DNA of 64,000 nt, from positions 124,001 to 188,000 of the forward strand of contig NZ_JPGL01000020.1 in assembly GCF_000732615.1 (NCBI RefSeq), given 5' to 3'. The translations under genes and the position numbers were made by a program. A model generated the notes under the pieces. The model worked only from the letters and a program-made list of their open reading frames with translations, did no database searches and was not told the DNA's origin. Source of the stretch: Burkholderia paludis (GTDB taxonomy: Bacteria > Pseudomonadota > Gammaproteobacteria > Burkholderiales > Burkholderiaceae). This document shows positions 18,825 to 29,311 of this stretch, in pieces; the stretch's first letter is position 1, and every line of letters starts with the position of its first letter.

Positions 18825-18924
18825 ACCGTGCCGGCTGCCGGATGTGGCGCGACCTTGTCACTGCGCCTGGAGGCGAACCTCCAGCCGCCCGCGCAACCGC
18901 CCTTCACGTTCGACGCCCAGATTC

Positions 18925-19740
18925 ATGCTGCCTACCGTATTCATCGTCTCCGACGGCACCGGGATCACTGCCGAAACCTTCGCGCACTCGATCCTCTCCC
19001 AGTTCGACCAGAAATTCCGTCTCGTGCGCGTGCCGTTCGTCGACTCGCTCGACAAGGCCTACGCGACCGTCGAAAAGATCAACGAGGCCGCCGTGCACGA
19101 CGGCCGCCGCGCGATCGTGTTCACGACGCTCGTCGACAGCGAATCGAACGACATCGTCAAGCGTTCGAACGCACTCGTGCTCGACATGTTCCAGCGCTTC
19201 GTCGAGCCGCTCGAGCAGGAACTGGAGCTCAAGTCGAGTCACGCGATGGGTCGCGGCCACCAGAACGCGGACACCGAGGAATACAAGACCCGGATCGAGG
19301 CGATCAACTTCTCGCTCGCGCACGACGACGGCCAGTCGAACCGCAACCTGTCGGAAGCCGACGTGATCCTCGTCGGCGTGTCGCGCAGCGGCAAGACGCC
19401 GACGAGCCTGTATCTCGCGATGCAGTATGGCGTGAAAGCCGCGAACTACCCGCTGATTCCGGAAGACTTCGAGCGCGGCAAGCTGCCGTCGGCGCTCGCC
19501 GCGCACCGCGAGAAGCTGTTCGGGCTGTCGATCGACCCGCAGCGCCTGTCGGAGATCCGCAACGAGCGCCGGCCGGGCAGCAAGTATGCGGCGCCCGAGA
19601 ATTGCCGCTACGAGATCAACGAGGCCGAGGCGATGATGCGCCGCGAGGGGATCAAGTGGCTGTCGTCGACGCACAAGTCGATCGAGGAAATCGCGACGAC
19701 CATCCTGCAGGAAATCCGTCTCGACCGGCAGTCGTACTGA
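18925..19740 (+). CDS. ppsR: PEP synthase regulatory kinase/phosphorylase
   Basis: A 271-residue DUF299 protein, the bifunctional ADP-dependent kinase and Pi-dependent phosphorylase that switches PEP synthase off and on by threonine phosphorylation. The N-terminus 'FIVSDGTGITAETFAHSIL' and the nucleotide-binding loop 'GVSRSGKTPTS' (from G151) are conserved. Plant homologues do the same to PPDK. The ATG at 18925 is preferred because the family start 'LPTVFIVSDGTG' follows immediately; the in-frame region upstream is intergenic and lacks conservation. Its target gene ppsA is divergent. Confidence 0.95.
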   Translation: MLPTVFIVSDGTGITAETFAHSILSQFDQKFRLVRVPFVDSLDKAYATVEKINEAAVHDGRRAIVFTTLVDSESNDIVKRSNALVLDMFQRFVEPLEQELELKSSHAMGRGHQNADTEEYKTRIEAINFSLAHDDGQSNRNLSEADVILVGVSRSGKTPTSLYLAMQYGVKAANYPLIPEDFERGKLPSALAAHREKLFGLSIDPQRLSEIRNERRPGSKYAAPENCRYEINEAEAMMRREGIKWLSSTHKSIEEIATTILQEIRLDRQSY

Positions 19741-19774
19741 GCGCCGGCGGCCGCGCGGCCGCCGCTGCAAACGC

Positions 19775-19805
19775 AAAGGCCGCGTTCATGAACGCGGCCT
19801 TTTTT
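19775..19805. terminator. Intrinsic terminator between ppsR and trmH-like gene
   Basis: AAA, then a perfect 22-base palindrome GGCCGCGTTCA-TGAACGCGGCC, then six T. It serves ppsR on the plus strand and probably the convergent minus-strand array as well, since AAA on the left becomes TTT. Confidence 0.9.
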
Positions 19806-19833
19806 CGTCGTACCCGGAGTGCGCGTCCGGCCG

Positions 19834-20616
19834 TCACCCGCGCCGTTGCTGGCGCACCTGCTCGAACAGGCAGACCGCCGCCGCCGCCGCGACGTTCAGC
19901 GACTCCATCCCGCCCGGCTGCGGAATCGTCACGCGATGCGTGGCCACCTCGCGCCAGTATGCCGACACACCCGCCCCTTCGTTGCCGAACACCCACGCCA
20001 CGGGGCCCGACAGGTCGCACTCGTAAAGCGCCTGCGCGCCGTGCGAATCGGTCAGTGCAACCGGTACGTCGAGACGCTCGGCGAGCGCGGCGGCTTCGAC
20101 GTCCTCGTGGATCGACAACAGGAAATGTGCGCCCATACCCGAGCGAAGCACCTTCGACGACCAGGCGTACGCAGTGCCCGGCGCACAGAACACGTGGCGC
20201 ACGCCCGCGGCCGCCGCGCTGCGCAGGATCGAGCCGACGTTGCCGGCATCCTGCACGCCGTCGAGCACGACCGACGTATGCGCGACGCGCGCCGGCAGCG
20301 GCTGCGCGGGCCGGTCGACGAGCAGCAGGAAGCCGACGCCGCTGACGACGTTCGACAACTGCCCGAACAGCGCGTCGGGCAGCGTGACGACCCGCTGCGC
20401 GTCGATGCGCGCGACGATCGCCTGCGCCTCGGCGTGGCCGAGCGCCCCTTCGGTCGCGACACACAGCTCCGGCATTGCGCCCGTATCGAGGTACGCGCTC
20501 GCGAGATGGAATCCTTCGAGCAGCGCCTGGCCGCTGCGGCGCTGATGCGACGTGGAGCCCGCGAGCGCCTTCAGGCGCTTGTACAGCGGGTTGTCGCGAG
20601 AGGTGATGCTTTTCAT
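19834..20616 (-). CDS. TrmH/SpoU-family RNA 2'-O-methyltransferase
   Basis: A 260-residue SPOUT methyltransferase. The three family motifs are present: motif 1 '[17 protein letters not shown]', motif 2 '[13 protein letters not shown]' and motif 3 '[18 protein letters not shown]', which form the SAM-binding trefoil knot. An N-terminal L30e-like substrate-binding domain starts '[20 protein letters not shown]'. It methylates a ribose in rRNA or tRNA; the site cannot be assigned. Its ATG overlaps the rnhB stop by 4 bases. It is the last gene of the long minus-strand array. Confidence 0.9.
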   Translation of the reverse strand: MKSITSRDNPLYKRLKALAGSTSHQRRSGQALLEGFHLASAYLDTGAMPELCVATEGALGHAEAQAIVARIDAQRVVTLPDALFGQLSNVVSGVGFLLLVDRPAQPLPARVAHTSVVLDGVQDAGNVGSILRSAAAAGVRHVFCAPGTAYAWSSKVLRSGMGAHFLLSIHEDVEAAALAERLDVPVALTDSHGAQALYECDLSGPVAWVFGNEGAGVSAYWREVATHRVTIPQPGGMESLNVAAAAAVCLFEQVRQQRRG

Positions 20617-21257
20617 CGAATCAGATCAAGTGCGGCGCGAACCGGTGCGAACGAGCGACGGTGCGCTTCGCACGGCCCGTGCTCGCGCAGCGCGGCAAGG
20701 TGTTTCGCGGTGCCGTAGCCCGCATGCACGTTGAAGCCGTACACCGGGAAACGTTCATGCAGGTCGACGAGCATGCGGTCGCGCGTGACCTTCGCGAGGA
20801 TCGACGCGGCCGAGATGCTCGGCACGAGTGCGTCGCCGCTGACGATCGCCTCGGCGCGCACCGTCAGCGTCGGGCAGCGGTTGCCGTCGATCTGCGCGAG
20901 CGTCGGCAAGACCGACAGGCCCTCGACAGCCCGCTTCATCGCGAGCATCGTCGCATGCAGGATGTTCAGCGTATCGATTTCGTCGACGCTCGCCGACGCG
21001 ACGCAGTACGCGCGCGAACGCGCGACGATCAGGTCGTACAGTGCGTCGCGCTTCTTCGCGGACAGCGCCTTCGAATCGTCGAGGCCGTCGATCGGCTGCG
21101 CCGGATCGAGGATCACCGCGGCGGCCACTACCGGACCCGCGAGCGGGCCGCGGCCCGCCTCGTCGACCCCGCAGACGATCTCGTCGGGCCGGCTGAAGTC
21201 GAGGCCGCCCTGCATGTCGCTCGACGCACGGCGGCGTGGTGTGCGTGCCGCCGTCAT
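20613..21257 (-). CDS. rnhB: Ribonuclease HII
   Basis: A 214-residue RNase HII that removes RNA primers and single ribonucleotides from DNA. The signature '[20 protein letters not shown]' supplies the first acidic residues, 'QIDGNRCP' the next aspartate, and '[20 protein letters not shown]' is the conserved C-terminal block. The first 25 or so residues are an Arg/Ser-rich extension. The ATG at 21257 overlaps the lpxB stop by 4 bases, which fixes the start. The overlap chain lpxB-rnhB-trmH suggests coupled translation. Confidence 0.95.
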   Translation of the reverse strand: MTAARTPRRRASSDMQGGLDFSRPDEIVCGVDEAGRGPLAGPVVAAAVILDPAQPIDGLDDSKALSAKKRDALYDLIVARSRAYCVASASVDEIDTLNILHATMLAMKRAVEGLSVLPTLAQIDGNRCPTLTVRAEAIVSGDALVPSISAASILAKVTRDRMLVDLHERFPVYGFNVHAGYGTAKHLAALREHGPCEAHRRSFAPVRAALDLIR

Positions 21258-22423
21258 ACGCGCCTCTTGCGTTGTTCGAGCACGCGCACGACCGCTTCGG
21301 CCGCCTTCACGGCCGTGTTCTGCCGCAGCGAAAGATGCATTTCGGTAAAGACGTCGGTCAGCGTGCGGCGGTTCGCGTCGTCGCGCAGCTGCGTAAGCGT
21401 CGCATCGGCGAGCGCCTCGGGCGTCGCGAAATGCTGCAGCAGCTCGGGCACGACGAAACGCCCCGCGAGGATGTTCGGCAAGCCGACATACGGCAGGTAG
21501 CCCTGCCGGCGCATGATCTGCCCGGTCAGCCAGGGCACCTTGTACGAGATCACCATCGGCTTCTTCAGCAGCGCGGCTTCCAGCGTCACCGTGCCGCTCT
21601 TCACGAGGATCGCGTCGGCCGCCGTCATCGCGACCTGCGAGCGGCCGTCGGTGATCGTCAGCGCGAGCTGCGGATGCGCGTCGACGAGCGGCCGCAGCAG
21701 CTCGCGCAGCGCGGGCGTCGCCGCCGGCATCACGAACCGCACGCCGGGCTCGCGTTGCTGCATCAGCGCCATCGCCGCGAAGAAGGTCGGGCCGATCAAC
21801 CCGATTTCCGAGCGCCGGCTGCCCGGCAGCACCGCGATCACGGGGCCGTCGGCCGGCAGTCCCAGCGCGATACGTGCGCCGTGCGTATCGGGTTCGAGCG
21901 GAATCTCGTCGGCCAGCGGATGGCCGACGTAGGTCGACGCGACGCCCGCCTTGTCGAGAAGCGCCGGCTCGAACGGGAACAGGCACAGCATGTGGTCGAC
22001 GGACTTCGCAATCTTCTTGATCCGACCGCCGCGCCACGCCCAGATGGACGGGCACACGAAGTGGATCGACGGGATGCCCGCGTCGCGCGCGGCCTGCTCG
22101 ACGTTGAAGTTGAAGTCGGGCGCGTCGACGCCGATGAAGGCGTCCGGCCGCTCGGCGAGCAACTGGCGCTTCAGCTCGCCGCGAATCCGCAGGATCTCGG
22201 GAATCTGGCCCAGCGCCTCGACATAGCCGCGCACGGTCAGCTTGTCCATCTGCCAGTGCGAATCGAAGCCCTGCGCGATCATGCGCTGCCCGCCGATCCC
22301 GTAGTACTGGGCCGCTTCGGGCAGCCGCTCGCGCAGCCCGCCGAGCAGCGACGCCGCGAGCAGGTCGCCCGACGGTTCGCCCGCCACCATCGCGAGCCGG
22401 AGCTGATTGGTCGGAAGCGGCAT
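21254..22423 (-). CDS. lpxB: Lipid-A-disaccharide synthase
   Basis: A 389-residue glycosyltransferase (GT19) that joins UDP-2,3-diacylglucosamine and lipid X in lipid A synthesis at the inner membrane. Conserved parts are '[20 protein letters not shown]', '[14 protein letters not shown]', '[14 protein letters not shown]' and '[11 protein letters not shown]'-type loop '[17 protein letters not shown]'. Length is standard. It follows lpxA by 3 bases. Confidence 0.97.
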   Translation of the reverse strand: MPLPTNQLRLAMVAGEPSGDLLAASLLGGLRERLPEAAQYYGIGGQRMIAQGFDSHWQMDKLTVRGYVEALGQIPEILRIRGELKRQLLAERPDAFIGVDAPDFNFNVEQAARDAGIPSIHFVCPSIWAWRGGRIKKIAKSVDHMLCLFPFEPALLDKAGVASTYVGHPLADEIPLEPDTHGARIALGLPADGPVIAVLPGSRRSEIGLIGPTFFAAMALMQQREPGVRFVMPAATPALRELLRPLVDAHPQLALTITDGRSQVAMTAADAILVKSGTVTLEAALLKKPMVISYKVPWLTGQIMRRQGYLPYVGLPNILAGRFVVPELLQHFATPEALADATLTQLRDDANRRTLTDVFTEMHLSLRQNTAVKAAEAVVRVLEQRKRRV

Positions 22424-22426
22424 CGC

Positions 22427-23215
22427 TTAGCGGATGATGCCGCGTTGCGACGCGTCGATGAACTCGACGAGCGCCTTCACGGGCACGTCGCCCTCGCCGC
22501 CCGCCACCGCCAGCTCGCGCAACTGCGCTTTCGCTTCCTCGAGCGACAGGCCGTTCTTGTACAGCAGGCGATACGCGCTGCGCAGCGCGGAGATCGCGTC
22601 GGGCGAGAAGCCGCGCCGGCGCAACCCTTCGACGTTGATCCCGTGCGGCTCGGCCTTGTTGCCGGCCGCGATCACGAACGGCGGCACGTCCTGCACGAGC
22701 GCCGATGCGCCGCCCAGCATCGAGTGCGCACCGATGCGCACGAACTGGTGAACGCCCGACATCCCGCCGACGATCGCCCAGTCGCCGATCTCGACGTGGC
22801 CGGCCATCTGCGCGTTGCTCGACAGGATCACGTGGCTGCCGACGCGGCAGTCATGACCGATGTGCACATAGGCCATGATCCAGTTGTCGTCGCCGAGCGT
22901 CGTCACGCCGCCATCCTGCACGGTACCCGTGTGGATCGTCGTGAATTCGCGGATCGTGTTGCGGCTGCCGATCACGAGCCGCGTCGGCTCGTCCTTGTAC
23001 TTCATGTCCTGCGGACGGCCGCCGACCGACGCGTAATGGCCGATGCGGTTGTCCTCGCCGAGCGTCGTATGGCCTTCGATCACGCTGTGCGAGCCGATCG
23101 TCGTACGCGCGCCGATCGTAACGTGCGGACCGACGATCGCGTACGGACCGATCTCGACCGATTCGTCGATCTGCGCGCCCGGTTCGACAATCGCGGTGGG
23201 ATGAATCCTGGTCAT
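22427..23215 (-). CDS. lpxA: UDP-N-acetylglucosamine O-acyltransferase
   Basis: A 262-residue left-handed beta-helix acyltransferase, the first step of lipid A synthesis. Hexapeptide repeats run from residue 3 to about 190 ('[20 protein letters not shown]'). His121 in 'VHIGHDC' aligns with the catalytic His125 of E. coli. The C-terminal helical region is '[20 protein letters not shown]'. It lies between fabZ and lpxB in the standard order. Confidence 0.97.
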   Translation of the reverse strand: MTRIHPTAIVEPGAQIDESVEIGPYAIVGPHVTIGARTTIGSHSVIEGHTTLGEDNRIGHYASVGGRPQDMKYKDEPTRLVIGSRNTIREFTTIHTGTVQDGGVTTLGDDNWIMAYVHIGHDCRVGSHVILSSNAQMAGHVEIGDWAIVGGMSGVHQFVRIGAHSMLGGASALVQDVPPFVIAAGNKAEPHGINVEGLRRRGFSPDAISALRSAYRLLYKNGLSLEEAKAQLRELAVAGGEGDVPVKALVEFIDASQRGIIR

Positions 23216-23273
23216 GCGCCGTTGCCTCTCGATGTGATGTGTCGCGTTGCGTTGCCTGTGCGTGCCGCGCCGC

Positions 23274-23741
23274 TCAGGGCGCCACGTCGGTCGTCTTGAC
23301 CGTGCACATCAGTTCGGCTTCCGCCGCCACCTTGCCGTCCACTTCCGCCACCGCCTTGAACTTCCAGATGCCGCGGATGTAGCGTTCGAACGTCACGTTC
23401 AGAATCAGTTGGTCGCCCGGCTCGACCGGGCGCTTGAAGCGTGCGCCGTCGATCCCGACGAAGTAGTACAGCGTATTCTCAGGGTCCTTCGGCTGCTCTT
23501 CCGAGAAGGTCAGCAGCGCCGCGGCCTGCGCGAGCGCCTCGAGGATCAGCACGCCCGGCATCACCGGCCGCTTCGGGAAATGTCCCTGGAAGAACGGCTC
23601 GTTGATCGACACGTTCTTCAGCGCTTTGATTCCCTTGTGCGGTTCGAGTTCGAGCACGCGATCGACGAGCAGAATCGGGTAGCGATGCGGCAGCAGCGTG
23701 AGGATCTTGTGGATGTCGAGATTGATTTTTTCAGTGCTCAT
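23274..23741 (-). CDS. fabZ: 3-hydroxyacyl-ACP dehydratase FabZ
   Basis: A 155-residue hotdog-fold dehydratase of fatty-acid elongation. The active-site histidine is His54 in '[11 protein letters not shown]' and the glutamate is Glu68 in 'LILEALAQ'. FabZ competes with LpxA for 3-hydroxyacyl-ACP, so the gene order lpxD-fabZ-lpxA is functional. The start at 23741 gives '[20 protein letters not shown]'; the in-frame extension upstream is not conserved. Confidence 0.97.
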   Translation of the reverse strand: MSTEKINLDIHKILTLLPHRYPILLVDRVLELEPHKGIKALKNVSINEPFFQGHFPKRPVMPGVLILEALAQAAALLTFSEEQPKDPENTLYYFVGIDGARFKRPVEPGDQLILNVTFERYIRGIWKFKAVAEVDGKVAAEAELMCTVKTTDVAP

Positions 23742-23870
23742 GATGGTTCGTCTCACGCAAATGCTGCGCGGTGGTGATGCAAAGGCTGAAGCGGGCCGCC
23801 ATGCGGCCCAGTCTGGCAAACCGGGCCGGTTGCGCTGGCCGTGCCCGGTTCGAGGTCTCGCATGATGCGC

Positions 23871-24965
23871 TCAGGCTTGCGTGCCGCCCTGGGCGGCGAG
23901 CGCGGCTTCGAGCGCCTTGATGCGGTCGCGCAGCTTGTCGAGGTTGCGCACGAGCGCAGCGCTCTTGTTCCACTCGCCGTGGTCGACGGCCGGGAACGCG
24001 CTGGTATAGATGCCGGCTTTCGGCAGCGATTTCGATACGCCCGACTTCGCGGTGATGATGACGTAGTCGCCGAGCGTCACGTGGCCGGCGATCCCGGCCG
24101 CGCCGCCGATCATGCAGTGGCGGCCGATCGTCGTGCTGCCCGCGATGCCCGCGCTGCCGGCGATCACCGTGTAGGCGCCGATCCGGCAGTTGTGGCCGAT
24201 CTGGACCTGGTTGTCGATCTTCACGCATGCCTCGATGACGGTGTCCGCCATCGCGCCGCGATCGATCGTCGTGTTCGCGCCGATCTCGACGTCCGGGCCG
24301 ATCGTTACACCGCCGACCTGCGGGATCTTGACCCAGCTGCCGGTGCGCGCCTCGCCGTCGCCGACGAAATCCGGCGCGAAGCCGAAGCCATCGGAGCCGA
24401 TCACGGCGCCCGCGTGGATGATCGCGCGCGGGCCGATCTTGCAGCCGTGGTACACCGATGCGTTCGGATACAGGTGCGAGCCCGCGCCGACCGTCGTACC
24501 GCGGCCGACGAACACGTTCGCGTCGAGTTGCACGCCGTCTTCGATCACCGCGCCGGCCTCGACCGTCACGTGCGGACCGATCACCGCGCTCGCGGCGACC
24601 TGGGCGGCCGGATCGATCGTCGCGCTCGGATGCACGCCCGCCGCGCGCGGCGGCGCGGCCAGATCGATGAACATCTGCGCGACGCGCGCGAAGTACGCGT
24701 ACGGATTCGGCGTCACGATGAAGCCGCGCGGGCCGTCCGGCCGGCCGATCGCGGCCGCGCCCAGCTTTTCGAGATCCTTCGGCGCGATCAGCACCGCGCC
24801 GGCGCGGGTCGACTCGACCTGCGACAGGTACTTCGGATTCGCGAGGAACGCGAGCTGCTGCGGGCCTGCCTGGTCGAGCGGCGCGAGCCCGCCGACCTTG
24901 CACTGTGCGTCGCCGGCGATCTCGCCGCCGAACCGCTTTACGAGTTCCTCAAGCGTCAATGCCAT
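23871..24965 (-). CDS. lpxD: UDP-3-O-(3-hydroxyacyl)glucosamine N-acyltransferase
   Basis: A 364-residue third-step enzyme of lipid A synthesis. An N-terminal uridine-binding domain ('[20 protein letters not shown]') precedes a long left-handed beta-helix of hexapeptide repeats, with '[16 protein letters not shown]' carrying the active-site histidine. A C-terminal helix follows ('[20 protein letters not shown]'). It lies 16 bases after skp. Confidence 0.97.
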   Translation of the reverse strand: MALTLEELVKRFGGEIAGDAQCKVGGLAPLDQAGPQQLAFLANPKYLSQVESTRAGAVLIAPKDLEKLGAAAIGRPDGPRGFIVTPNPYAYFARVAQMFIDLAAPPRAAGVHPSATIDPAAQVAASAVIGPHVTVEAGAVIEDGVQLDANVFVGRGTTVGAGSHLYPNASVYHGCKIGPRAIIHAGAVIGSDGFGFAPDFVGDGEARTGSWVKIPQVGGVTIGPDVEIGANTTIDRGAMADTVIEACVKIDNQVQIGHNCRIGAYTVIAGSAGIAGSTTIGRHCMIGGAAGIAGHVTLGDYVIITAKSGVSKSLPKAGIYTSAFPAVDHGEWNKSAALVRNLDKLRDRIKALEAALAAQGGTQA

Positions 24966-24981
24966 TCGTCGTCTGCTCCGT

Positions 24982-25509
24982 TCAGTTCGTCGAGCCGGAC
25001 GCGAGCGCCTTGAGCACCTTGTCGGTGATGTCGATGCGCGGGCTGACGTACACGGCTTCCTGCACGATCAGGTCGTAATTCTGCTGCTCGGCGATCTGCT
25101 TGATGACCTTGTTCGCCTTCTCGAGCACGGCCGCCAGTTCCTCGTTGCGGCGCTGGTTCAGGTCTTCGCGGAACTCGCGCTGCTTGCGCTGAAAGTCGGT
25201 ATCGAGCTGGGCGAGATCGCGCTGTTTCTGCGCGCGGTCGGCCGCCGACAGCGACGCGCCGTTCTTGTCCAGCGAATCGGACATCGATTTCAGCCGCGCT
25301 GCCAGGTCCTGCAGATCCTTGTCACGCTTCGCGAACTCGGCTTCGAGCTTCGTCTGCGCCGCCTTCGCGGGCGCTGACTCGCGCAGGATCCGATCCGAAT
25401 TGACCGCCGCGATGCGGGCGACGTCCTGTGCGTGCACCGTCGCCGCGCCCAGGGCCAGCGCAACGGTCAGCGCGCACATCACTCGTTTCGAAAACTTACC
25501 GGTTAGCAA
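24982..25509 (-). CDS. skp: Periplasmic chaperone Skp/OmpH
   Basis: A 175-residue Skp-type chaperone that holds unfolded outer-membrane proteins for delivery to BamA. A signal peptide is visible (Lys/Arg-rich n-region, hydrophobic 'ALTVALALG', cleavage likely after 'TVHA' at residue 27). The mature part is a long charged coiled coil ('[20 protein letters not shown]', '[20 protein letters not shown]'-type heptads). The start is TTG at 25509, with GAGAGGG upstream; the first ATG (25479) would remove the positive n-region. It follows bamA. Confidence 0.93.
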   Translation of the reverse strand: MLTGKFSKRVMCALTVALALGAATVHAQDVARIAAVNSDRILRESAPAKAAQTKLEAEFAKRDKDLQDLAARLKSMSDSLDKNGASLSAADRAQKQRDLAQLDTDFQRKQREFREDLNQRRNEELAAVLEKANKVIKQIAEQQNYDLIVQEAVYVSPRIDITDKVLKALASGSTN

Positions 25510-25543
25510 AATTACCCTCTCGTTGCTGTTGTCATGCGTTCCG

Positions 25544-27853
25544 TCAGAACGCCGTCCCGATCTGGAACTGGAATTTCTGGTACTGGTCGCCCTCGTGCTT
25601 CTGCAGCGGGAAACCGAGGCTGAGCTTCAGCGGGCCAATCGGCGAGATCCACGCAAGACCCACACCGTAGCCGTACCGCAGGCCGTTGGCGCCCGTACTC
25701 GTGCCGCCCGGCGCGTTACCCCACACGTTACCGCCGTCGAGGAACGTGAACACGCGCAGCGTCCGGTCGTAGCCGGTGCCCGGCAGCGGGAACGTCAGTT
25801 CGATGTTGCCAACGACCATCTTCGAGCCGCCGATCGGGTCGTTCGTCTTCGTGTCGCGCGGGCCCAGCGAGCTCGGCTCGTAGCCCCGCACGGAGCCGAT
25901 ACCGCCCGCGTAGTAGTTCTTGAAGATCGGGTACGGGTTGCCGATACCGTTGCCGTAGCCGCCCTGCAGGTTCATGCCCAGGATGAAGCCGCGCGAGAAC
26001 GAGTAGTAGTACTGGGCCTGCAGGTCGGCCTTGTAGTACTGGATCTTGCCGACCGGCACGCCGTACTCCATGTTCGCCTGCGTGAAGTAGCCGCGGCTCG
26101 GAATCAGCGCGCTGTCACGTGCGTCGCGCGACCACGCGACCGTCAGCGGCACCGTGTTCGACACACGGCCGAACTCGGTCACGTAATCCTGGTAGCTCTG
26201 CGGCGTGTTCGCATCGACGTCGAGGCGGTTCTGCTCCAGGCCCGCGCCGAAATAGACGGTGTCGACTTCCGAGAACGGGATGCCGAACTTCAGGTTGCCG
26301 CCGGCGCTGATGATCCGGAAGCTCGAGTTGGTCGAATAGTAGAGCGGCTGGTACGTGCGGTAGTAGACGTCCGTGATCCGCTTGATGCCGTCGACCGTGA
26401 AATACGGATCGACCTGCGTGACGGTCAGCGTGCGGTAGCTCTTTGCGGTGTTGACGTTCACCGACAGGCTCGTACCCGAACCGAACACGTTGTCCTGCGA
26501 CACGCCGGCCGACAGCACGACCTTGTCCGTCGACGAGAAGCCCGCGCCCAGCGTAATTGCGCCGGTCGGCTTTTCGTCGACCTTCACGTTCACGTCGACC
26601 TGGTCGTTCGTGCCTTCGACCGGCACCGTCGTCACGTCGACGTTGGTGAAGTAGCCGAGGCGGTTCACGCGATCCTTCGACAGCGCGAGGCGGTTCGAAT
26701 CGAACCACGAGCTTTCGAGCTGGCGCATTTCGCGGCGTACCACTTCATCGCGCGTGCGCGTGTTGCCGACGACGTTGATGCGGCGCACGTACACGCGGCG
26801 GCTCGGATCGACGACGAGGTTCAGGTTCACCTTGTGGTTCGCCTGGTCGATGTCCGGCTGCGCGTTGACGGTCGCGAACGCATAGCCGTATTCGCCGAGC
26901 TTGTCGACGATCGACTTCGTGGTCTGCTGCAGCTTTTCGGCCGAGAAGCGGTCGCCCGCCTTGATCTTGACCAGCTTGTTGAGTTCGGCCTCGCGATCGA
27001 GCAGGTTGCCCGACAGCTTGATGCCCGACACCGTGTACGGTTCGCCTTCGTGCAGCGTGACCGTCAGGTACATGTCCTTCTTGTCGGGCGAGATCGACAC
27101 CTGGGTCGACTCGATGTTGAACTCGAGATAGCCGCGGTTCAGGTAGTACGAGCGCACGGCCTCGAGGTCGCCCGTCAGCTTTTCCTTCGAGTACAGGTCG
27201 TTCTTCGTGTACCACGAGAACCAGTTCGGCGTCGACAGCTGCATCTCGTCACGCAGCTTGCTGGTGCTGAATGCCTTGTTGCCGATGAAGTTGATCTGGC
27301 GGATCTTCGCGCTCGGGCCTTCGGCCACCGCGAACAGGATCGACACGCGGTTCGCGTCGACCGGCGTGATCGTCGTCTTGACCTCGGCCGCATAGAAGCC
27401 GCGCGTCAGGTACTGGCGCTTGAGTTCCTGCTCCGCCTTGTCGACGAGCGCCTTGTCGTAGTAGCGACCGTCGGCGAGACCGACCGCGCGCAGCGCCTTC
27501 GTCAGGTTGTCCTTGTCGAACTCCTTCGTGCCGGTGAAGTCGATCGACGCGATGGCCGGCCGCTCCTGCACCTGCACGATCACGACATTGCCCTGCGTGG
27601 CAATGCGCACGTCGTTGAAAAAGCCCGTCGCGTACAGCGCGCGGATTGCTTCGGATGCCTTGTCGTCCGTGAAGGTATCGCCCTGCTTGATCGGCAGATA
27701 GGCGAACACCGACCCCGCTTCGACGCGCTGCAGCCCCTCGATCTTGATGTCTTGCACCACGAACGGTGCCGCTGCATGCGCCGCGAGGCCGTGCGCGGCG
27801 AGCGCGGCCGCTGCAACTGTCTTAGGTACAAAGCGATGAGGTTTGAACAACAT
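25544..27853 (-). CDS. bamA: Outer-membrane protein assembly factor BamA
   Basis: A 769-residue Omp85 protein, the core of the BAM complex that folds beta-barrel proteins into the outer membrane. A signal peptide (about 27 residues, ending 'LAAHA') precedes five POTRA domains, to about residue 345 ('FVVQDIKIEGLQRVEAGSVF'). The C-terminal barrel contains the loop motif 'GSVRGYEPSSLGPRD' (the conserved VRGY/F) and ends in phenylalanine ('FQIGTAF'), the BAM recognition signal. Located between rseP and skp in the classic order. Confidence 0.98.
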   Translation of the reverse strand: MLFKPHRFVPKTVAAAALAAHGLAAHAAAPFVVQDIKIEGLQRVEAGSVFAYLPIKQGDTFTDDKASEAIRALYATGFFNDVRIATQGNVVIVQVQERPAIASIDFTGTKEFDKDNLTKALRAVGLADGRYYDKALVDKAEQELKRQYLTRGFYAAEVKTTITPVDANRVSILFAVAEGPSAKIRQINFIGNKAFSTSKLRDEMQLSTPNWFSWYTKNDLYSKEKLTGDLEAVRSYYLNRGYLEFNIESTQVSISPDKKDMYLTVTLHEGEPYTVSGIKLSGNLLDREAELNKLVKIKAGDRFSAEKLQQTTKSIVDKLGEYGYAFATVNAQPDIDQANHKVNLNLVVDPSRRVYVRRINVVGNTRTRDEVVRREMRQLESSWFDSNRLALSKDRVNRLGYFTNVDVTTVPVEGTNDQVDVNVKVDEKPTGAITLGAGFSSTDKVVLSAGVSQDNVFGSGTSLSVNVNTAKSYRTLTVTQVDPYFTVDGIKRITDVYYRTYQPLYYSTNSSFRIISAGGNLKFGIPFSEVDTVYFGAGLEQNRLDVDANTPQSYQDYVTEFGRVSNTVPLTVAWSRDARDSALIPSRGYFTQANMEYGVPVGKIQYYKADLQAQYYYSFSRGFILGMNLQGGYGNGIGNPYPIFKNYYAGGIGSVRGYEPSSLGPRDTKTNDPIGGSKMVVGNIELTFPLPGTGYDRTLRVFTFLDGGNVWGNAPGGTSTGANGLRYGYGVGLAWISPIGPLKLSLGFPLQKHEGDQYQKFQFQIGTAF

Positions 27854-27914
27854 GCATCCCCAATATTTAGCTGCATCAAATCAGGCGGCTGCCGAGCGGC
27901 CGCCGCCTGACGCT

Positions 27915-29300
27915 TCAAAAATGGATTAACCGAGCCAGATCGTTGAACAGCGCGATCGCCGACAATGCGACGATGCAGATCAACCCGGCTCTTTGCAGAA
28001 TCAGCTGCCAGCGCTCCGAGACGGCTTTCCCGGTCGCGGCTTCAACCGCATAATATAACAGATGCCCCCCGTCCAAAACGGGAATCGGCAACAAGTTCAG
28101 GACGCCAAGGCTAATGCTGACAAGGGCGAGGAACGACAGGAAGGCGGACGGACCGAGCCGCGCGCTCTTGCCCGCGTAGTCGGCGATCGTCACGGGGCCG
28201 GACAGGTTTTTCAGCGACGCATTGCCCGTGATCATCCGCCCGAACATCCGCAGCGAATACACGGAGATGTCCCACGTGCGGTGCGCGCCGAGCCGCAGGC
28301 TCTCGATCGGCCCGTAGCGCACGTCGACCGACGGCGCCTGCATCGCCAGCGCCGCACCGATGCGCCCGACCTGCTGCCCCGACTCGTCGTCGCGCTGCAT
28401 CTGCGGCACGATCGACACCGCCCGTGCGGCGCCATTGCGCTCGATCTGCAGGTCGAGCGGCGCGCCCGCGTGGTGCTTGACGAAATCGATGAAGCGCGCC
28501 GCGCCGGCGATCGGCTTGCCGTCCAGCGCGACCAGCTTGTCGCCGGCCTTCAGGCCCGCCTGCTCCGCCGCGCTGCCGGGCTGCACCGATGCGACCGACA
28601 GCGTGCCGCCGCCGGCCTCGAAGCCGAGACGGGCCATGAAGTCGTCGTCGAGCTGGCTTTCGGGAATATTACGGAGATCGACGCGGAAATCGAACGTCGT
28701 GTTGCCGTCGCGCGCGCCGAGCACGATTTCGCGGTGATCGAACGCGGCCGCCAGCAACTTCCAGCGCAGGTCCGACCACGACCGCACCGGCTCGAACCCG
28801 CCGCCCTGCGCGTCGCCCGCGTGCACGTTGCGGATCGACACGATCGTCTCGCCGCCGTCGAAGCCCGCGCGCGCCGCCGCCGTGCCGGCGGCCGGCGGAG
28901 CGACGATCGCCGCCGGCTCGTTTACACCGGTGGCGAATACGACGGAAAAAAGCACAATTGCCAACAGGAAGTTCGCAATCGGTCCGGCCGCAACGATCGC
29001 GATGCGCTTGTAGACCGACTGCCGGTTGAACGCCTGCCCGAGCTCTTCCGGCCGGATGCCCGGGCCGGGATCGCGCTCGTCGAGCATCTTCACGTAACCG
29101 CCGAGCGGCAGCGCGGACAGCGTCCACTCGGTGCCCGTCCGGCGGCTCACCCAGCGCGCGACGGGCTGGCCGAAGCCGATCGAGAAACGCAGCACCTTCA
29201 CGCCGCACCAGCGCGCGACGCGATAATGTCCGTACTCATGCACGACGACCAGCACCCCGATCGCCACCGCAAACGCGATCAGTTCGACCAGCACGTTCAT
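27915..29300 (-). CDS. rseP: Site-2 zinc protease RseP
   Basis: A 461-residue intramembrane metalloprotease that cleaves anti-sigma-E (RseA) after envelope stress. The zinc site is 'VVVHEYGHY' (His21, Glu22, His25) in the first membrane segment, and the third ligand lies in 'PIPVLDGGHLLYY' near the C-terminus. A PDZ domain follows 'SVQPGSAAEQAGLKAGD', and the N-terminal one is more diverged. The start at 29300 gives 'MNVLVELIAF'. Eleven bases separate it from dxr. Confidence 0.97.
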   Translation of the reverse strand: MNVLVELIAFAVAIGVLVVVHEYGHYRVARWCGVKVLRFSIGFGQPVARWVSRRTGTEWTLSALPLGGYVKMLDERDPGPGIRPEELGQAFNRQSVYKRIAIVAAGPIANFLLAIVLFSVVFATGVNEPAAIVAPPAAGTAAARAGFDGGETIVSIRNVHAGDAQGGGFEPVRSWSDLRWKLLAAAFDHREIVLGARDGNTTFDFRVDLRNIPESQLDDDFMARLGFEAGGGTLSVASVQPGSAAEQAGLKAGDKLVALDGKPIAGAARFIDFVKHHAGAPLDLQIERNGAARAVSIVPQMQRDDESGQQVGRIGAALAMQAPSVDVRYGPIESLRLGAHRTWDISVYSLRMFGRMITGNASLKNLSGPVTIADYAGKSARLGPSAFLSFLALVSISLGVLNLLPIPVLDGGHLLYYAVEAATGKAVSERWQLILQRAGLICIVALSAIALFNDLARLIHF

Positions 29301-29311
29301 GAGCACCCCAT

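Larger units (their letters stand above)
18549..18924. promoter_or_regulatory. Divergent ppsA / ppsR control region
   Basis: A 376-base region with no gene. It holds two mirrored 16-base elements (18634-18649 and 18800-18815), a 78-base nested imperfect palindrome between them (18678-18755), a candidate ppsR promoter (18796-18824), and a 7-bp hairpin with a CGAA loop (18867-18884) in the expected ppsR leader. The ppsR ATG has no clear ribosome-binding site. Confidence 0.6.

Noticed and set aside
25265-27910. 881-codon plus-strand frame antisense to skp/bamA
   Set aside because: Shadow of bamA; no start signal and no family.
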